Positions 33,771 to 46,860 of a stretch of 64,000 bases of DNA are shown one piece after another. Under the pieces are notes generated by a model, which did no database searches, was not told where the DNA came from, and saw only the letters and a program-made list of their open reading frames with translations. How positions within the stretch are numbered: position 1 is the stretch's first letter; every line of letters starts with the position of its first letter. The position numbers and the translations under genes were made by a program. This stretch comes from Muscardinus avellanarius (Eukaryota > Chordata > Mammalia > Rodentia > Gliridae), in contig OY726573.1 of the NCBI GenBank assembly GCA_963383645.1, positions 17,525,658-17,589,657 of the forward strand. Direction: 5' to 3'.

Positions 33771-34430
33771 CCGCTCTTGCGCACCAGTGGTTTTGGCTGA
33801 GCCAGGACAGGGAGGGACTGAGGCACTCACTGCGGGCGCCTCCCCAGTACAACACTGGCCAACAGCTGACCTTGCTGGTCAGCTGTGTTCCAGGCCTTAG
33901 TGCAGAGCCTGGAATATTACAGATCCTTATAATTACCCATGAACAAGTGAATGTGAGAATAAACGACAGAATGAGCGCTTTAACTGCCAGCATTCTCCCT
34001 TCTACAGAAAAACTATTCTCCAACCATGTGCCCCATAGGATCCGCCAGCTATCTAGACACCCCGCTCCCCGGGGGCAGAGTTCCTTCATCCTGGGGAACA
34101 GCCCTGCCCAAGCCAGGCCAAGGAAAGCCCCTCTCCAAAGTCCCTTGCCAAAGAAACTCGGGGAGATACTCTCCCCCCGCCATGACGCATGAAACTTAGA
34201 TGTATCGGGCAGCCAGGTCCGTTCACGTTTTTTATGTGGCATGAGAGAGAGAATGCAGCAGACACACAAAGTCGAGTAGAGACAAGAAATGGCCTTCGGC
34301 ATTCCAGCCCCTGGGCCGGGAAATTCCTGAGGCCTGGCCAAGCTCTTTCCTCATTCATGCCATTTGCCCAGCACTTGCTTTGGTTGCGTGAGGTACCTCA
34401 GCACCGTTTTAGGCTGCTTCTTTTTTCTTT
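33770..34430. other. Unique intergenic island with a MIR-like remnant
   Basis: About 660 bp without SINEs. 33890-33990 (GTGCAGAGCCTGGAATATTACAG...AACAAGTGAATG) looks like a decayed MIR 3' end. Long open frames here cross repeat boundaries and match nothing I know. Confidence 0.45.
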
Positions 34431-35085
34431 TTCTCTTTGGCTCTGGAGATGGAACCCGCGGCCTTGTGCACACAAAGCCAGTGCTTTACCACTGAGTTAC
34501 ATCCCCAGCCCAGCTTCTTTCAAATAAATCCCCAACCCTTTTTGGGGGGCCAGGAATTGAACCCAGGAGCATTCTGCCTCCAAGCTACATCCCCAGCCCT
34601 ATTTTTGTTTTTATTTTTATTTTGAAACAAGGTCTTACTATGATGAGAGTCTCACTACTTGCTGGAGTTGTCCCTGAACCTGCAATCCTCCTGTCTCAGC
34701 CTCTCAAGTACTGGGATTACAGGTGTGCGCCACCACACCCAGCTTGATAATTGAACCTAGGGACATTCTACCTCCCAGAGTTACACCTCCAGTCCTAATT
34801 TATTTGTATTTTGAAACAGGGTCTCACTAAGTTAATGCGGGTCTCACTACTTGCTGAGGTTGTCCTGAACCTGTAATCCCCCTGCCTCAGCCTTCCAAGT
34901 ACTGAGATTACAAGCGTGCGTCACCATGCCTGGCTACACCCAGCTTTTTTTTTTTTTTTTTTTTTTTTTCAGGTCTGGGGATTGAACCCAGGGGCATTTG
35001 ACCTCCAAGCTATACCCCCTATTTTTTATTCTTTATTTTGAAACCGGGTCTCACTGAGTTGCAGAGGGCCTCATTTAGCAACCTA
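34430..35085 (-). repeat. Stack of inverted SINEs including a full-length ID monomer
   Basis: 34437-34510 is an inverted ID unit that keeps the complete box (GCGGCCTTGTGCACACAAAGCCAGTGC); inverted B1-dID copies follow at 34530-34745, 34746-34940 and 34945-35085. Confidence 0.75.
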
Positions 35086-35099
35086 GTGAGACTCTATTT

Positions 35100-35277
35100 C
35101 AAAATAAAAAAGCCGGGCGTGGTGGTGCACGCTTGGGAGGCAGAGACAGGAGGATCGCGCAGGTTCAAAGCCAGCCTTTCTGGATTAAGGGATTCTGTTT
35201 CCAAATAAAAATATAAAAATAGGTCTGGGAGTGTAGCCCAGTGGTAGAAGAGTTTCCAGAAACCCCAGTACCACAAA

Positions 35278-35308
<31 letters not shown>

Positions 35309-35395
35309 AATAAGAAATAAAATAGGGCTGGGAGTATAGCTTGGAGGTAGAATGCCTCTCTGGGTTTAATATCAAATACCACACACAAAAAAGTT
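35100..35395 (+). repeat. Subfamily B SINE with AAAT tail and an extra ID monomer
   Basis: CGGGCGTGGTGGTGCACGC at 35113 to (AAAT)9, then a second monomer GGGCTGGGAGTATAGCTTGG. Confidence 0.75.
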
Positions 35396-35654
35396 TTAAT
35401 TTTAGCTAAATTATAGGTGAAAACTGCTATCTTATTGTTTTGGATTATATGTCTTTAGAGAGGTTGAATGTTTTTTAACTGATAGTATGGGCCATATATA
35501 GCATATTTTTATTTTTCCTGAAAATTGCTTATTCATACCAATAATAATTGTTCCTATGTATGAGAATCTGCTATACTAGGAAAATAAATTATTACCTTAA
35601 TGTAAAAAAAAAAAAAAGATTTGTCAACAAATGGTGTTGGGACAAAATCTTTTT

Positions 35655-36102
35655 TTATTTGTATCTTGAGATACGGACTCACTAACTTGCCCAGGCTGGT
35701 CTTGAACCTGCGATCCTTCTGTCTTAGCCTACCATTTCTAATAAAATAAAAAAACCCTGCAGAGTCAGGTTCAGTGGCACATGCATGTATTCTTATCAAC
35801 TTAGGAGGTTGAGGTAGAAAAGTTTTAGGCCAGCCTGAGCAACTTAGTGAGACCCTGTCTCAAAACGAAAAATAGCAGCCAGGCATGTGGCTCATGCTTG
35901 TAATCACAGTACTTGGGCAGCTGAGACGGGATGATCGAGATGATCGCAGGTTCACAGCCAGCCTCAGTAACTTGTGAGGCCCTCTGCAACTTAGTGAGAC
36001 CCTGTTTCAAAATAAAAAAAATAGGGTTGGGGATATAGCTCAGAAGTAGAATGCCCCTGGGTTCAATCCCTGGTACTGAAAAAAAGAAGAAAGAAAGAAG
36101 GA

Positions 36103-36164
<62 letters not shown>

Positions 36165-36475
36165 AAAACAGGGCTGTGTAATTCTAGTACTTGGAAGGCT
36201 GAGACAGGAGGATTGCGGGTTCCTAGCCAGCCTCAGCAATTTGTGAGGCCCTCCTCAACTTAGTGAGAATTTGTTTCAGTATAAAGAATAAAACAACTTA
36301 GTGAGACATTGTTTCAAAAATAAAGAATAAAAAATAGGGCTGGTGGTGTTGCTTGGAGATAGAATGCCCCTGGGTTCCATCCCTAGTACTGCAAAAAAAT
36401 AAAAAGAAGAAGAAGAAAACAGGGGTGGTGGTGTAGCAGGAGATAGAATGTCCCTGGGTTCAATCCCCAGTACCA

Positions 36476-36507
<32 letters not shown>

Positions 36508-36540
36508 AAATAAATAAATAAATAAATAAATAGAAAAAGA
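35655..36540 (+). repeat. SINE cluster with (GAAA)n and (AAAT)n microsatellites
   Basis: A minus fragment (35655-35735) and plus copies at 35760, 35875 and 36165. (GAAA)n at 36090-36160 and (AAAT)n at 36475-36532; the last SINE carries two ID monomers. Confidence 0.75.
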
Positions 36541-36559
36541 GAAAGAGCGAGCCAGCGGA

Positions 36560-37109
36560 ACTGGGCCTGGTGGCGTACTCCTGTAATCCCAGTACTTGGG
36601 AGGCTGAAACGGGAGGATCCCAGGTTCCAGGACATCTTCAACAACTTAGTGAGATCCTGTTTCAAAATAAAAGGGCTGAGGGTATAGCCTGGAGGTAGAA
36701 TACCACTGGGTTCAATCCCCCATATCAAACACAAAGGGGGCTAGTATTTACCTGAGTGGTAAGGTGCCCCTAGTTCAACCCCAGTACCACCAAAAAAAAA
36801 AAAAAAAAAAAAAGGCCAAGGATGTAGCTCAGCGGTAGAGAGCTTGCCCAGCATGTGCCAGGCCATGGGTTTGATCCCAGTACTTAGGAGGCTGAGACAG
36901 GAGGATCACAGGTTTGCAGCCAGCCTCAGCTACGTAGTAAGGCCCTCTGTAACTTAGTAAGGCCCTGTTTCAAAATAAAGAATAAAAAATAGGGCTAGGG
37001 GTGTAGCTTGGAGCTAAAGTGCCCCTAGGTTCTACCCCCAGGACCACAGAAAAAATAAAAAGGGGCTGGGGTGTCGATCAGAGGTCGAATGCCCCTGAGT
37101 TCAGTCTCC

Positions 37110-37147
<38 letters not shown>
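36560..37147 (+). repeat. SINE cluster with repeated ID monomers
   Basis: Copy at 36560-36735, ID fragment 36742-36810, full-box ID unit 36812-36880 (GTAGAGAGCTTGCCCAGCAT), copy 36880-37055, extra ID and (CA)17 to 37147. Confidence 0.75.
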
Positions 37148-37153
<6 letters not shown>

Positions 37154-37380
37154 AATTTGGAAATGTCCAACAGACAACCACTTTGGAAAACTAACAGCTT
37201 CTTAGAATGTTAAGCACACATTTCCTCCATGACTTAGGAATTCCGTTCCTGGGTAATTATCCAAGAGAAAGGAAAACACATGTCTACAAGATTTGCCCAC
37301 AAATATTCATAGCAGCTTTATTGCCCAAACTAGAAATAACCTAAGTAAACCTACTATCTGCATCCACAGGATAACAGGAT
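37148..37380 (+). repeat. Old LINE-1 3' fragment
   Basis: GAATTCCGTTCCTGGGTAATTATCCAAGAGAAAGG...CACAAATATTCATAGCAGCTTTATT matches the well-known 3' region of mammalian L1M-type elements in wording and order. Confidence 0.7.
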
Positions 37381-37689
37381 AAGCAGAGGCAGAGCCATGC
37401 AATTGAGTAGGCAGAGCGCTCTGAGGGGCACTGGGCTGCAGGCTAGCTCAGGGTAGAGGCTTCCCTCACCGCCAGAGCCCTTAGAAAACAACAACAAAGT
37501 AACACTGCATTCTGCTACACAAGCCAGACACAACCAGACAAATCCCCACCATGCTCTCCATGTCCTGCCCCGTCCTTTCAGCTCTCAGGAGGCTGAAGCA
37601 GGAGGATCACTTGAGCCCGGCTTGGCACACAGGGACACCCGGTCGTAAAAAACAAAAACAAAAACAAAAACAGGTGAATCTCGAAAACA

Positions 37690-38375
37690 CTATACTGGAG
37701 CTGGGCGTGGTGGCGCACGCTTGTAATCCCAGAATTTGGGAGGCTGAGACAGGAGGATCACTGTTCAAGGACAGTCTGAGCTACTCAGTGAGGCCCTTTG
37801 CAACTCAGTGAGACCCTGTTTCAAAAGTAAATAATAAAAAATAGGGCTGGGGGTGTCACTTGGAGGTAGAATGGCCCTGGTTTCCATCCCCAGTGCTGCA
37901 AAAAAAAAAAAAAAAAGGAAAAAGTAATAGTTCATGAAATAACTTTTTTTTTTTTTTGGTGGTGGTACTGGGGTTCCTGGAAGCCCTTCTACCTCGAGGC
38001 TACACTCCCAGACCTATTTTTACATTTTTATTTGGAAACAGGGTCTCCTAAGGCAGTGCGCGCGGCTGGCTTTGAACCTGCACGATCCTCCTGTCTGTCT
38101 CCCAAGCGCGGGGATTACAAACCTGCGCCACCATGCCCGGCAAAATAACTTTTTTTTTTTTTTTTTTTTTGGTGGTGGTACTAGGGGTGGAACCCAGAGG
38201 CTTTCTATCTCTGGGTTATACTCCCAGACCTATTTTCTATTTTATTTGGAAACAGGGTCTCACTAAGTTGCTGAGAGCCTCACTAAGTAGTTGAGGCTGG
38301 CTTTGAACCTGTGCAACCCTCCTGTCTCAGCCTCCCAAGCGCGGGGATTACAAGTGTGCACCACCACGTGCGGCC
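37690..38375. repeat. Plus SINE followed by two inverted SINEs
   Basis: 37690-37915 plus; 37940-38145 and 38155-38375 minus, both subfamily B with T-rich tails. Confidence 0.75.
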
Positions 38376-38399
38376 GAAATAACTATTTTTTAAAATACT

Positions 38400-39200
38400 C
38401 TGTTAGCTGAGCATGAGGGTACATGCCTGCAATCCCAGCACTTGGGAGGCTGAAAAAAGGAGGATTATAGATTTGAAGTCAGCCTCAGTAACTTAGTGAG
38501 ACCCTAAAATATAAAATAAGGCTGGGAGTATAGCTTGGAGGTAGAATGCCCCTGGGTTCAATCTCTTGTACCACAAAAACAAAACTGTTAGCAGAGCATG
38601 GTGGCACCTGCCTTTAATCCCAGTATAGGATGACTGCAGGTTCGAGGCCAGGCTCAGCAATTCCCCAAGGCCCTCAGGAGCTTAGTGAGACCATCTCAAT
38701 CAAAACAAAAGGGAGCTGGACCTTGTGGCACACACCTGGGATCCCAAGCACACACCTGAGAGGCTGAGACTTGGGAGAACCGTGGGTTTGCAGCAAGGTA
38801 GTGAGGCCCTGCATCTAAATAAAAAATAGAAGGGCTGGGAATGTAGCTCAAAGGTAGTATTCCCCCTCCCCTGGTTCAATCTCTAGTACCAAAAAAAAAA
38901 AAAAATTAAAAAATAGTGCTGGGGGTGCAGCTTAGGGGTAGAATGCCCGTGGGCTCAAGCCCTAGTACCACCATAAATAAATACTTTTTTTTGTTTTTTT
39001 GCAGTACTGGGATTGAACCTAGAGGCATTATACCTCCCTACACTCCCAGCCTATTTTTTATTCTTTATTTTGAAACAGGGTCTCACTAAGTTATGGAGGA
39101 GCTCACTAAGCAGCTAAGAATGTTTGAAACCTATGATCCTCCTGTGTCTCAGCCTCCGAAGGACTAGAATTACAAGTGTGCACCACCACACTTGGCTAAT
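38400..39200. repeat. Three diverged plus SINEs and one inverted copy
   Basis: Plus at 38400-38580, 38585-38710 and 38712-38975 (two ID monomers); minus at 38985-39200. Confidence 0.7.
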
Positions 39201-39304
39201 TTTTGTTAGAGTAAAACAAAATTGTCTCAATTAGCAATGAAAAATATTAGGGACTTAGTTAACTGTTAATGGTTGTTTTTATTCTTTGAATAAAAGCAAC
39301 ACAA

Positions 39305-39530
39305 AGAGCCAGGCATGGTGGCACATGCTTGTAATCCCAGCATTTGGGAGGCTGAGACCTGGAGGATTGCGGTTCGTGGACAGCCTCTGCTACTTAGTGA
39401 GGCCCTCTGCAACTCAGTGAGACCCAGTTTCAAAATAAAGAATAAAAAATAGGGCCGGGGATGTAGCTCGGAGGTCAAATGCCCCTGGGTTCCATCCCCA
39501 GACCTGCAAAAAAAAAAAAAAAAAAAGCAA
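39305..39530 (+). repeat. Subfamily C SINE
   Basis: GGTCAAATGCCCCTGGGTTCC with CCAGACCTGC and A18 tail; TTCGTGGACAGCCTC in the head. Confidence 0.8.
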
Positions 39531-39719
39531 TGCAAAGGTAGACAGATACACACCTGTTAGGTTGGATAACACTTTCTACGTTTGGGAAGCATTCTTTGTA
39601 TTATTTGAAATACATAGCCTGTTCCAATTTGATCAAATGTGGATAGTTTTTATAGGATAAATATAATTGTTTTATGATCATGTGATTCCTTCTATTTAGG
39701 AATTTGTAAAAACCAATAG

Positions 39720-40245
39720 ATTGTGTGTGTGTGTTACTAGAGATTGAACTCAAAGGAATTCTACCTCCAAGCTACACCCCCTACCCCATTTTTTATTCTT
39801 TATTTTGAAACAGGTCTCAAACCTAGTCTCTCAGCCTCACAAGTACTAGGATTCCAAGTGTGCACCACCATGCCCAACTTCCCCCAGCCCTATTTTATTC
39901 TCTGTCATTTTATGAGATTACAGATTTTATTTAACTCTTCAATGTTTGCTAGCTTTTTATGGCACTGCACTATTGGAAAAGGAGAGATATAGCCTATTTT
40001 CTTCTCTTTTCTTTCTTTCTTTTTTTTTTTTTTTTTTTTTTTTGCGGGTCTGGGGATGGAACCCAGGGGCATTCGACCTCCAAGCTAAACCCCCTGCCCT
40101 ATTTTTTATTCTTTATTTTGAAACCGGGTCTCACTGAGTTGCAGAGGGCCTCACTAAGTAGCTGAGGCTGTCCGCGAACCGCGATCCCCTGGTCTCAGCC
40201 TCCTGAATTCTGGGATTAAAAGTGTGTGCCACCACGCCCGGCTTC
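39720..40245 (-). repeat. Two inverted SINEs
   Basis: 39720-39890 is shortened; 40010-40245 is a complete subfamily C copy (GCGGGTCTGGGG...CATTCGACC). Confidence 0.75.
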
Positions 40246-40269
40246 TTTTCTTTCAGATGGAAGCACAAG

Positions 40270-41075
40270 TCCAGATTCCACTGGGCATGGTGGCACCACC
40301 CATAGTCCCAGCACTTGGGAGGTTGAGGCACAAGGATCAGTTGAGCCCAGACATCTGAGAACCACGTAGGCAGCACAGCAATACACTGGCTCTATAAAAA
40401 GGGGAAGAAGAGCCAGGCATGGTGGCACATGCTTGTAATCCCAGTACTTGGTTTGAAGCCAGCTTCAGCTTAGTGAGGCCCTGTTTCATACAAAAATATC
40501 TAGCTTTCCAAAAATTTTTTTTTTTTTTTGCGGGACATGGTGGCGCACGCTTGTAATCCCCGTGCTTAGGAGGCGGAGACAGGAGGATCGCGCAGGTTCG
40601 AAGCCAGCCTCAGCTGGCTTAAGAGACCCTGTTTCCAAATAAAATATAAAATAGGTCTGGGAGTGTAGCCCAGAGGTAGAAGGGTTCCATCCCCAGTACC
40701 ACCAAAAATAAAAAATAAAAAAAATTTTGTGGTACTAGGGATGGAACCTAGGGGCATTCTACCTCCAAGCTACACCCCAGAACTTAGGACATGGACACCT
40801 GAAGAAAATAAAGCACATAGGGGCAATGCAGTGGGTGCCAAAGCAGGTGAGTTGTTTTTATTTTTGTTTTTGGTGGTGCTGGGGATGGAACCCAGAGGCT
40901 TTCTACCTTTGGGCTACACTCCCAGACTTATTTTCTATTTTATTTGGAAGCAGGGTCTCACTAAGTTGCTGAGAGCCTCACTAAGTAGCTGAGGCTGGCT
41001 TCGAACCTGTGCGATCCTCCTGTCTCAGCCTCCCAAGTATTGAGATTACAAGCGTGTGCCACCACGCCCGGCAGG
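40270..41075. repeat. SINE cluster
   Basis: An old plus copy (40270-40395), truncated plus (40410-40500), plus subfamily B (40530-40720), inverted ID fragment (40725-40780), inverted subfamily B (40855-41075). Confidence 0.7.
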
Positions 41076-41442
41076 TGAGTCTTTTTTCTACATTTGAAAA
41101 ATTCTTCAACTTGCTTCCTATTTTAGAAGCTAAAATGCCAGATATTTGTCTTCCCAACTATCTTTGCTGCTGGGTCACAGGCACCTGACCAGTTAGCTTC
41201 ACCCAGACTTGAATTAAGGGCTAGAATCAGAAAGGAAGAGGAGTCTGTCTCTGCAGCAGGAGAGGCGTGGCCACAGTCTTTGGCTTGCCAGCTGGGTGCA
41301 CGGGCTTCAGGTCTTGCACCAAGAGCACAGTTTTGCTCACCAGACTGGTTCTGCAGCCTGTTTCTGGGTATTGTTCCTGGCTGCATACTCTATGTCTGGT
41401 TCTCTAGCCCAGGAAAATCTGTGAAGTAGCCAATGGTTTGTT

Positions 41443-41545
41443 TCTGGTTTTTTTTTTTTTTTTTTTTTTTTTCAGGTCTGGGGATGGAACCCAGGGGCAT
41501 TCTACCTCCGAGCTCTACCCCCTGCCCTATTTTTCAGTCTTTCTT

Positions 41546-41592
<47 letters not shown>

Positions 41593-42200
41593 TTTTGGTG
41601 GTACTGGGCATGGAACCCAGGGGCTTTCTACCTCCGGGCTACATTCCCAGACCAATTTTATACTTTATTTGGAAACAGGGTCTCACTAAGTTGCTGAGAG
41701 CCTCACTAAGTAGCTGAGGCTGGCTTCGAACCTGTGTGATCCTCCTGTCTCAGCCTCCCAAGTGCTGGGATTACAAGCGTGCGCCACCACACCCGCCCCC
41801 CTCCCCCTTTTGTTTTTTGTAGGTTTTGGGGATGGAACCCAGGAGCATTCGAACTCCAGGCTATACCCCCTACCCTATTTTGTATTATATATATATTTAT
41901 TTATTTATTTGGTGGTACTAGGGTTCCTGGAAACCCTTCTACCTCCGGGCTACACTCCCAGACCTATTTTTATTTGGAAACAGGGTCTCTTAGTATTCTT
42001 TATTTTGAAACAGGGTCTCACAAAGCTGCAGAGGGCCTCTAAAATGCTGGGATTGCAAGTGTGCACCACCAAGCCCCCCTCCCCTTTTTAATACCAAGAC
42101 AGGGTCTTGCTAATTGCCCAAGCTGGCCTCCAACTTGTAATCCTCCTGTCTCAGCCTCCCAAGCTGCTGGTATTGCAGGTGTGAGCCACCCCTGCTGGCT
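41443..42200 (-). repeat. Nested inverted SINEs with (TTTA)n
   Basis: An inverted subfamily C ID part at 41443-41540 is followed by a complete inverted subfamily B copy after (TTTA)14; two more broken inverted copies at 41805-42080 and an old B1-like unit to 42200. Confidence 0.75.
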
Positions 42201-42419
42201 CACGGCTTCCTTCTGTATTTCCTTCTGTCTTACTTGCTGACACTATCTGCCTCATTTCCTCCACATATCCCAATAGTTTTTGCAGCTGGAAAATTATATA
42301 AATGTCAACTATTCATTAATTAACTGCATATGACTTAAGTGCCTAGCTTTCGTTCAGTAACCAGCATAGGCAGATGGGGCAAGCTCACATGACTGCATGG
42401 TGACCCTTCTGGAGAGCAG

Positions 42420-42615
42420 TAGGTAGGCGTGGTGGCGCACGCTTGTAATCCCCGCGCTTGGGAGGCGGAGACAGGAGGATCGCGCAGGTTCGAAGCCAGC
42501 CGTGCTGGCTTAGGAGACCCTGTTTCCAAATTAAAAAATAAAATAAAATAAATACATATATGATAGGTCTAGGAGTGTAGCCCGGAGAAGGGTTTCTAGG
42601 AACCCCAGTACCACC

Positions 42616-42690
<75 letters not shown>

Positions 42691-43068
42691 CCGGCCAGTG
42701 GCAGCCGGGCGAGGTGGTGCAGGCAGTTGTAATCCCAGCATTGGGGGTGGGGGGTGGAGACCAGAGGATGGCAGTTCCTGGACTGCCTCAGCTTCTAAGT
42801 GATGCTTTTGCGACTCAGTGAGACCTTGTTTCAAAAAATAAAAAGACTAAAGCCGGGCATGGTGGCACACGCTTGTAATCCCTGCACTTGGGAGGCTGAG
42901 ACAGGAGGATCGCACAAGTTCGAAGCCAGCCTCAGCTGCTTAGTGAGGCTCTCAGCAACTTAAGAGAGATCCTGTTTCCAAATAAAAAATATTTTTTTTA
43001 AAAAAAGGGTCTGGGAGTATAGCCTGGACGTAGAAAGCCCCTGGATTCCACCTCCAGTACCACCAAAA

Positions 43069-43107
<39 letters not shown>

Positions 43108-43115
43108 ACAGACAG
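42420..43115 (+). repeat. Three plus SINEs, first with (AAAG)n
   Basis: Subfamily B copy with (AAAG)18 at 42617-42690; head-only copy at 42700-42845; subfamily B with (AAAT)n to 43112. Confidence 0.8.
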
Positions 43116-43119
43116 ACTA

Positions 43120-43705
43120 AGCAGGGCATGGTGGCGCACGCTTGTAATCCCAGCACTAGGTAGGCTGTGACAGGAGGATTACATAGGTTTTAAGCCAGCC
43201 TCAGCTACTTAGTGAGGCTCTCAGCAACTTAGTGAGACCTGTTTCCCAAATAAAGTATAAAATAGGTCTGGGAGTATAGCCTGGAGGTAGAAAAGCCCCT
43301 AGGTTCCACCCTCAGTACCACATAAAAATAAAATAAAATAAAAATAAAAAGACTAAAAAATAGGGCTGGGGGTTTGGTTCAGAGGTACAATGCCCCTGGA
43401 TTCCACCTCCAGTGCTGAAAGAAAAGAAAAGAAAAGAAAAGAAAAGAAAAGAAAAGAAAAGAAAAGAGACAGTAGCAGCTGAGCATGGTGGCACACACCT
43501 ATAATCCTAGTATTTGGGAGGCTAAGACAGGAGTATGACAGGTTCGCGGCCAGCCTCAGCAATTTAGTGAGACCCTGTTTCAAAATAAAATACGGATGGG
43601 GATATAGCTCAGAGGCAGAATGTCCCTGGGTTCCTCAGTGCCACCACACACACACACGCACGCACACACATACACGCACACACGCACACACGCACGCACA
43701 CACAC
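43120..43705 (+). repeat. Three plus SINE units with AAAAG and CA-type tails
   Basis: 43120-43345 (subfamily B), extra ID monomer with (AAAAG)9 to 43470, then 43475-43705 ending in a CA/CG-alternating tract. Confidence 0.75.
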
Positions 43706-45115
43706 GGGCAGTAGCCCAATGGACATGGTTGCTGACTTTCTGAAATAGCCGCCTAACCTAGTCTCGGGGGGAAAAAAGCCTTTTCAGAGGAAGAAATTCT
43801 AAGCTGGAACTTTCCAGATAAGTAAGAATGAGGCAGAAGAGGGTGAGGAATGAGGAGAAATCAAGGCATAGGCAAGAGTATGATCTAGAGAGGATGGAGC
43901 AGGAAAGGGAGCCAGACAGGCGGCCAGCTCCTGCAGGACCCTAAGGCCATGTTAGGAACGGTAGATTTCCCACTGAGACATATGAAGAGCCCTGGTGAGC
44001 TCAAGCACTGGAACCAATGAGAACATTTACAGGTCAGAAAGACCCCTGGGGTGAAGAATGGAGAGGAGAAACAGAGGCGTTGGAAGACCACCAGGCATGG
44101 TGGCGCATGCCTGTAATCCCAGTACTTGGGAGACAGAGACAGGTGGGTGGTAGGTTTGAGGCCAGCCTCTGCAATTTAGCAAGACCCTCTGCAACTTAGC
44201 AAGATCCTGTTTCACAACCAAAAATCAAAAGGGTTATGGGTGTAGCTCAGAAGTAGAATGCCTGGTTACATTAAAAAAAAAGGGGGGGGGGAAGAAAAGA
44301 AAGCTGAGCGTGTAGTGCATGCTTGTAATCCTAGCATTTGGGAGGCTGAGACAGGAGGATCGTGATTCATGGACCGCCTCAGCTACTTAGTGAGGCCCTT
44401 TGCTCTGCAACTCAGTGAGACTCTGTTTCAAAATAAAGAATAAAAAATAGGGCTGGGGGTGGAGCTTGGAAGTAGAATGTCCCTGGGTTCAATCCCCAGC
44501 ACCGCAAAAAAAAGAAAAGAAAAAAGAAAAAAAGAAAGGAAGGAAGGAAGGAAGGAAGGAAGGAAGGAAGGCAGGCAGGCAGACAGAAAAAAAAGTTGGG
44601 AGACCAACTAGGAGGCTGTTGCAGGGAAGCAGTAACGATGATGCCCAGGACTGGGGCTCAGGCGGTGGAGAGTAGATCTGAGAGACCAGAGGCAAGATCA
44701 GGACTTGGTGACAGGCTGAGGTGGGGGGGGGTAAAGGAGCGGGAGAAGCAGGGATAGCCATCAGAGATGGTGTTTGTATTGACGGAAGGTGGGCAAGGTA
44801 AACAAGTGAGGGATGGTACCACTCACCAGGCTCTACAGTACACAAGGAGAAGCTATTTGGATGATGGTGAGCTCAGGTTAAAAGATATAGTCTTTGTGCT
44901 TCTGGAACACCCAAAAGAAAAGTCCAAAAGGCAGTTGCATGTACACGTCTCAGGAGGAGGATTTCGCTAGAGATAGAGATTTGAGAGCTGCTGGGATAGA
45001 GGTGGTGGTTGAAGGGAAAGGAATGAAGATGATCCCAGGTAGTTATGGAGCACGAGACATGAAGAGAGCCCAAGAGTAAACTCAAGGCAAGTTTACTGTC
45101 AGAAAGGGCAGAGAC
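43705..45115. other. Mixed unique DNA with two SINEs
   Basis: Plus SINEs at 44088-44280 and 44300-44580, the latter ending in (GGAA)n. Unique purine-rich sequence at 43710-44085 and 44585-45110 shows no gene. Confidence 0.6.
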
Positions 45116-45847
45116 AGCCGGGCGTGGTGGCGCACACTTGTAATCCCCGCGCTTGGGAGGCAGAGACAAGAGGATCGTGCAGGTTCGAAGCCAGCTGTGC
45201 TCGCTGGCTTAGGAGACCCTGTTTCCAAATAAAAATGTAAAAATAGGTCTGGGAGTGTAGCCCGGAGGTAGAAGGGCTTCCAGGAACCCCAGTACCACCA
45301 AAAAAAAAAAAAAAAAAAAAAAAAAAGAAAGAAAGAAAGAAAGGGCAGAGACAGCCAGGCGTGGAGTGCACACTTGTGATCCCAGTACTTTGGAGGCTGA
45401 GACAGGAGGATCGCAATTCACGGCCAGCTTCAGCTACTTAGTGAGGCCCTCCATAACTTATTGAGACCCTGTTTTAAAATAAAGAATTTAAAAAATAGGG
45501 GCTGGAAGCCAGGCATGGTGGCGCACGCTTGTAATCCCAGCATTCAGGAGGCTGAGACCTGGAAGATCGCTGATCGCGGTTCGCGGACAGCCTCAGCTAC
45601 TTAGTGAGACCCTTTGCTACTCAGTGAGACCCGGTTTCAAAATAAAGAATAATAAAAAAAAATATGGCAGGGGTGTGTAGCTCAGAGGTCAAATGCCCCT
45701 GGATTCCATCCCCCAGACCCACAAAAAAATAAAAATAGGGCAGGGGGTGTAGCTCGGATGTCAAATGCCCCTGGGTTCCATCCCCAGATAAGAAAATAGG
45801 GGCTGGAGGTGTAGCTCAGAGATAGAATGCCCCTGGGTTCAATCCCC

Positions 45848-45890
<43 letters not shown>
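45115..45890 (+). repeat. SINE cluster with three tandem ID monomers
   Basis: Subfamily B copy (45115-45330), a head at 45352, and a subfamily C head at 45505 followed by ID monomers at about 45663-45720, 45738-45790 and 45798-45855, then (CA)19. Confidence 0.8.
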
Positions 45891-45892
<2 letters not shown>

Positions 45893-46054
45893 ACAGAGGC
45901 AGAGGAATTCATAAAGGTGATTGGTAAAGGACCAGACAATTAAGAAAAAAAATCAAGAAAATCTGTATTACTTGTCATTGAGGTCAAAGGGAGAGTCCTA
46001 ACCAAGCAGTGGCCATCAGTATGCAGGTAGCAAAAATTAAGGAAAATCATAATG

Positions 46055-46655
46055 GAAGCAGGGCACGGTGGAGCACACCTGTAATCTCGGTACGTGGAAG
46101 GCGGAGACAAAAGGACCGCAGGTTTGAGGACAGCCTTAGCAGCTTAAGGAGACCCTCAACATCTTAGTGAAAGACTGTTCCAAAATAAAAATAAAGAGGG
46201 ATGGGGGTGTGTTGCTTAGAAGCCAATGCTCTTGGGCCCAAAGCCCAGTACCCCTCACCCCAGTCACAGTGTAGAAGTTTCCAGTGGGCAGGAGCAAGGT
46301 CCGCAAGAACCAAGTCCATGCGGGAATGGGGCGGGGAGAGAAGACAGAGCACTGAGAAAGGAAGAAGAAAGCTGGGCAGCTCTAAGAGTGGAGCTGTGAT
46401 GGGAGGACACGGGGCATCTAGAGATGGGAATTTTTTCTTTTTTTTTTTCTTTTTTTGCAGTACTGGAATGAAACTCAGGAGCATTTTACCTCCAAGCTAA
46501 CCCCCAGCCTTATTTTTTTATTTTTTATTTTGAAACAGGGTCTCACTGAGTTGCAAAGGGCCTAAGTAGTAGCTGAGGCTGTCCTCGAACCACAATCCTG
46601 TCTCAGCCTCCCAAGTGCTGGGATTACAAGCGTGCGCCACCACGCCCTGGCGAGG
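46055..46655. repeat. Plus and inverted SINE
   Basis: 46055-46250 plus, diverged; 46435-46655 minus, ending in CACCACGCCCTGGC. The 46260-46430 spacer is unique. Confidence 0.7.
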
Positions 46656-46739
46656 TTTTTAAAAGAGGAGTCCAGCAGGATCTCAGTGTGGAAGGAAAGG
46701 GGGGTGAGAGTAGAGCCAAAAGGAGGGCTGGCGAGTTGT

Positions 46740-46860
46740 GGAAGGAGATAAGTCCGGTGGCAGCCTGTTCCCTGAGTCACAGGAGTCCCTATCAGGCTGG
46801 CGTTTCCTCCCCATCTTTGTCCCCTTCCTGCCCCTGGCCTGGATCTCCAGGAGGTGGAAG
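46740..46860 (+). promoter_or_regulatory. GP1BA: Candidate GP1BA megakaryocyte promoter (GATA, NF-E2/AP-1, ETS)
   Basis: The block has AGATAAG at 46746-46752, TGAGTCA at 46773-46779, CTATCAG (GATA on the minus strand) at 46789-46795 and CTTCCTG (ETS on the minus strand) at 46824-46830. GP1BA is known to be driven by GATA and ETS factors in megakaryocytes. The block sits just before the likely untranslated first exon. Exact transcription start not visible. Confidence 0.5.

Noticed and set aside
33703..34341. 212-codon open frame on the minus strand
   Set aside because: It begins in an inverted SINE, has no recognisable domain and no flanking splice or promoter signals; chance is likelier.
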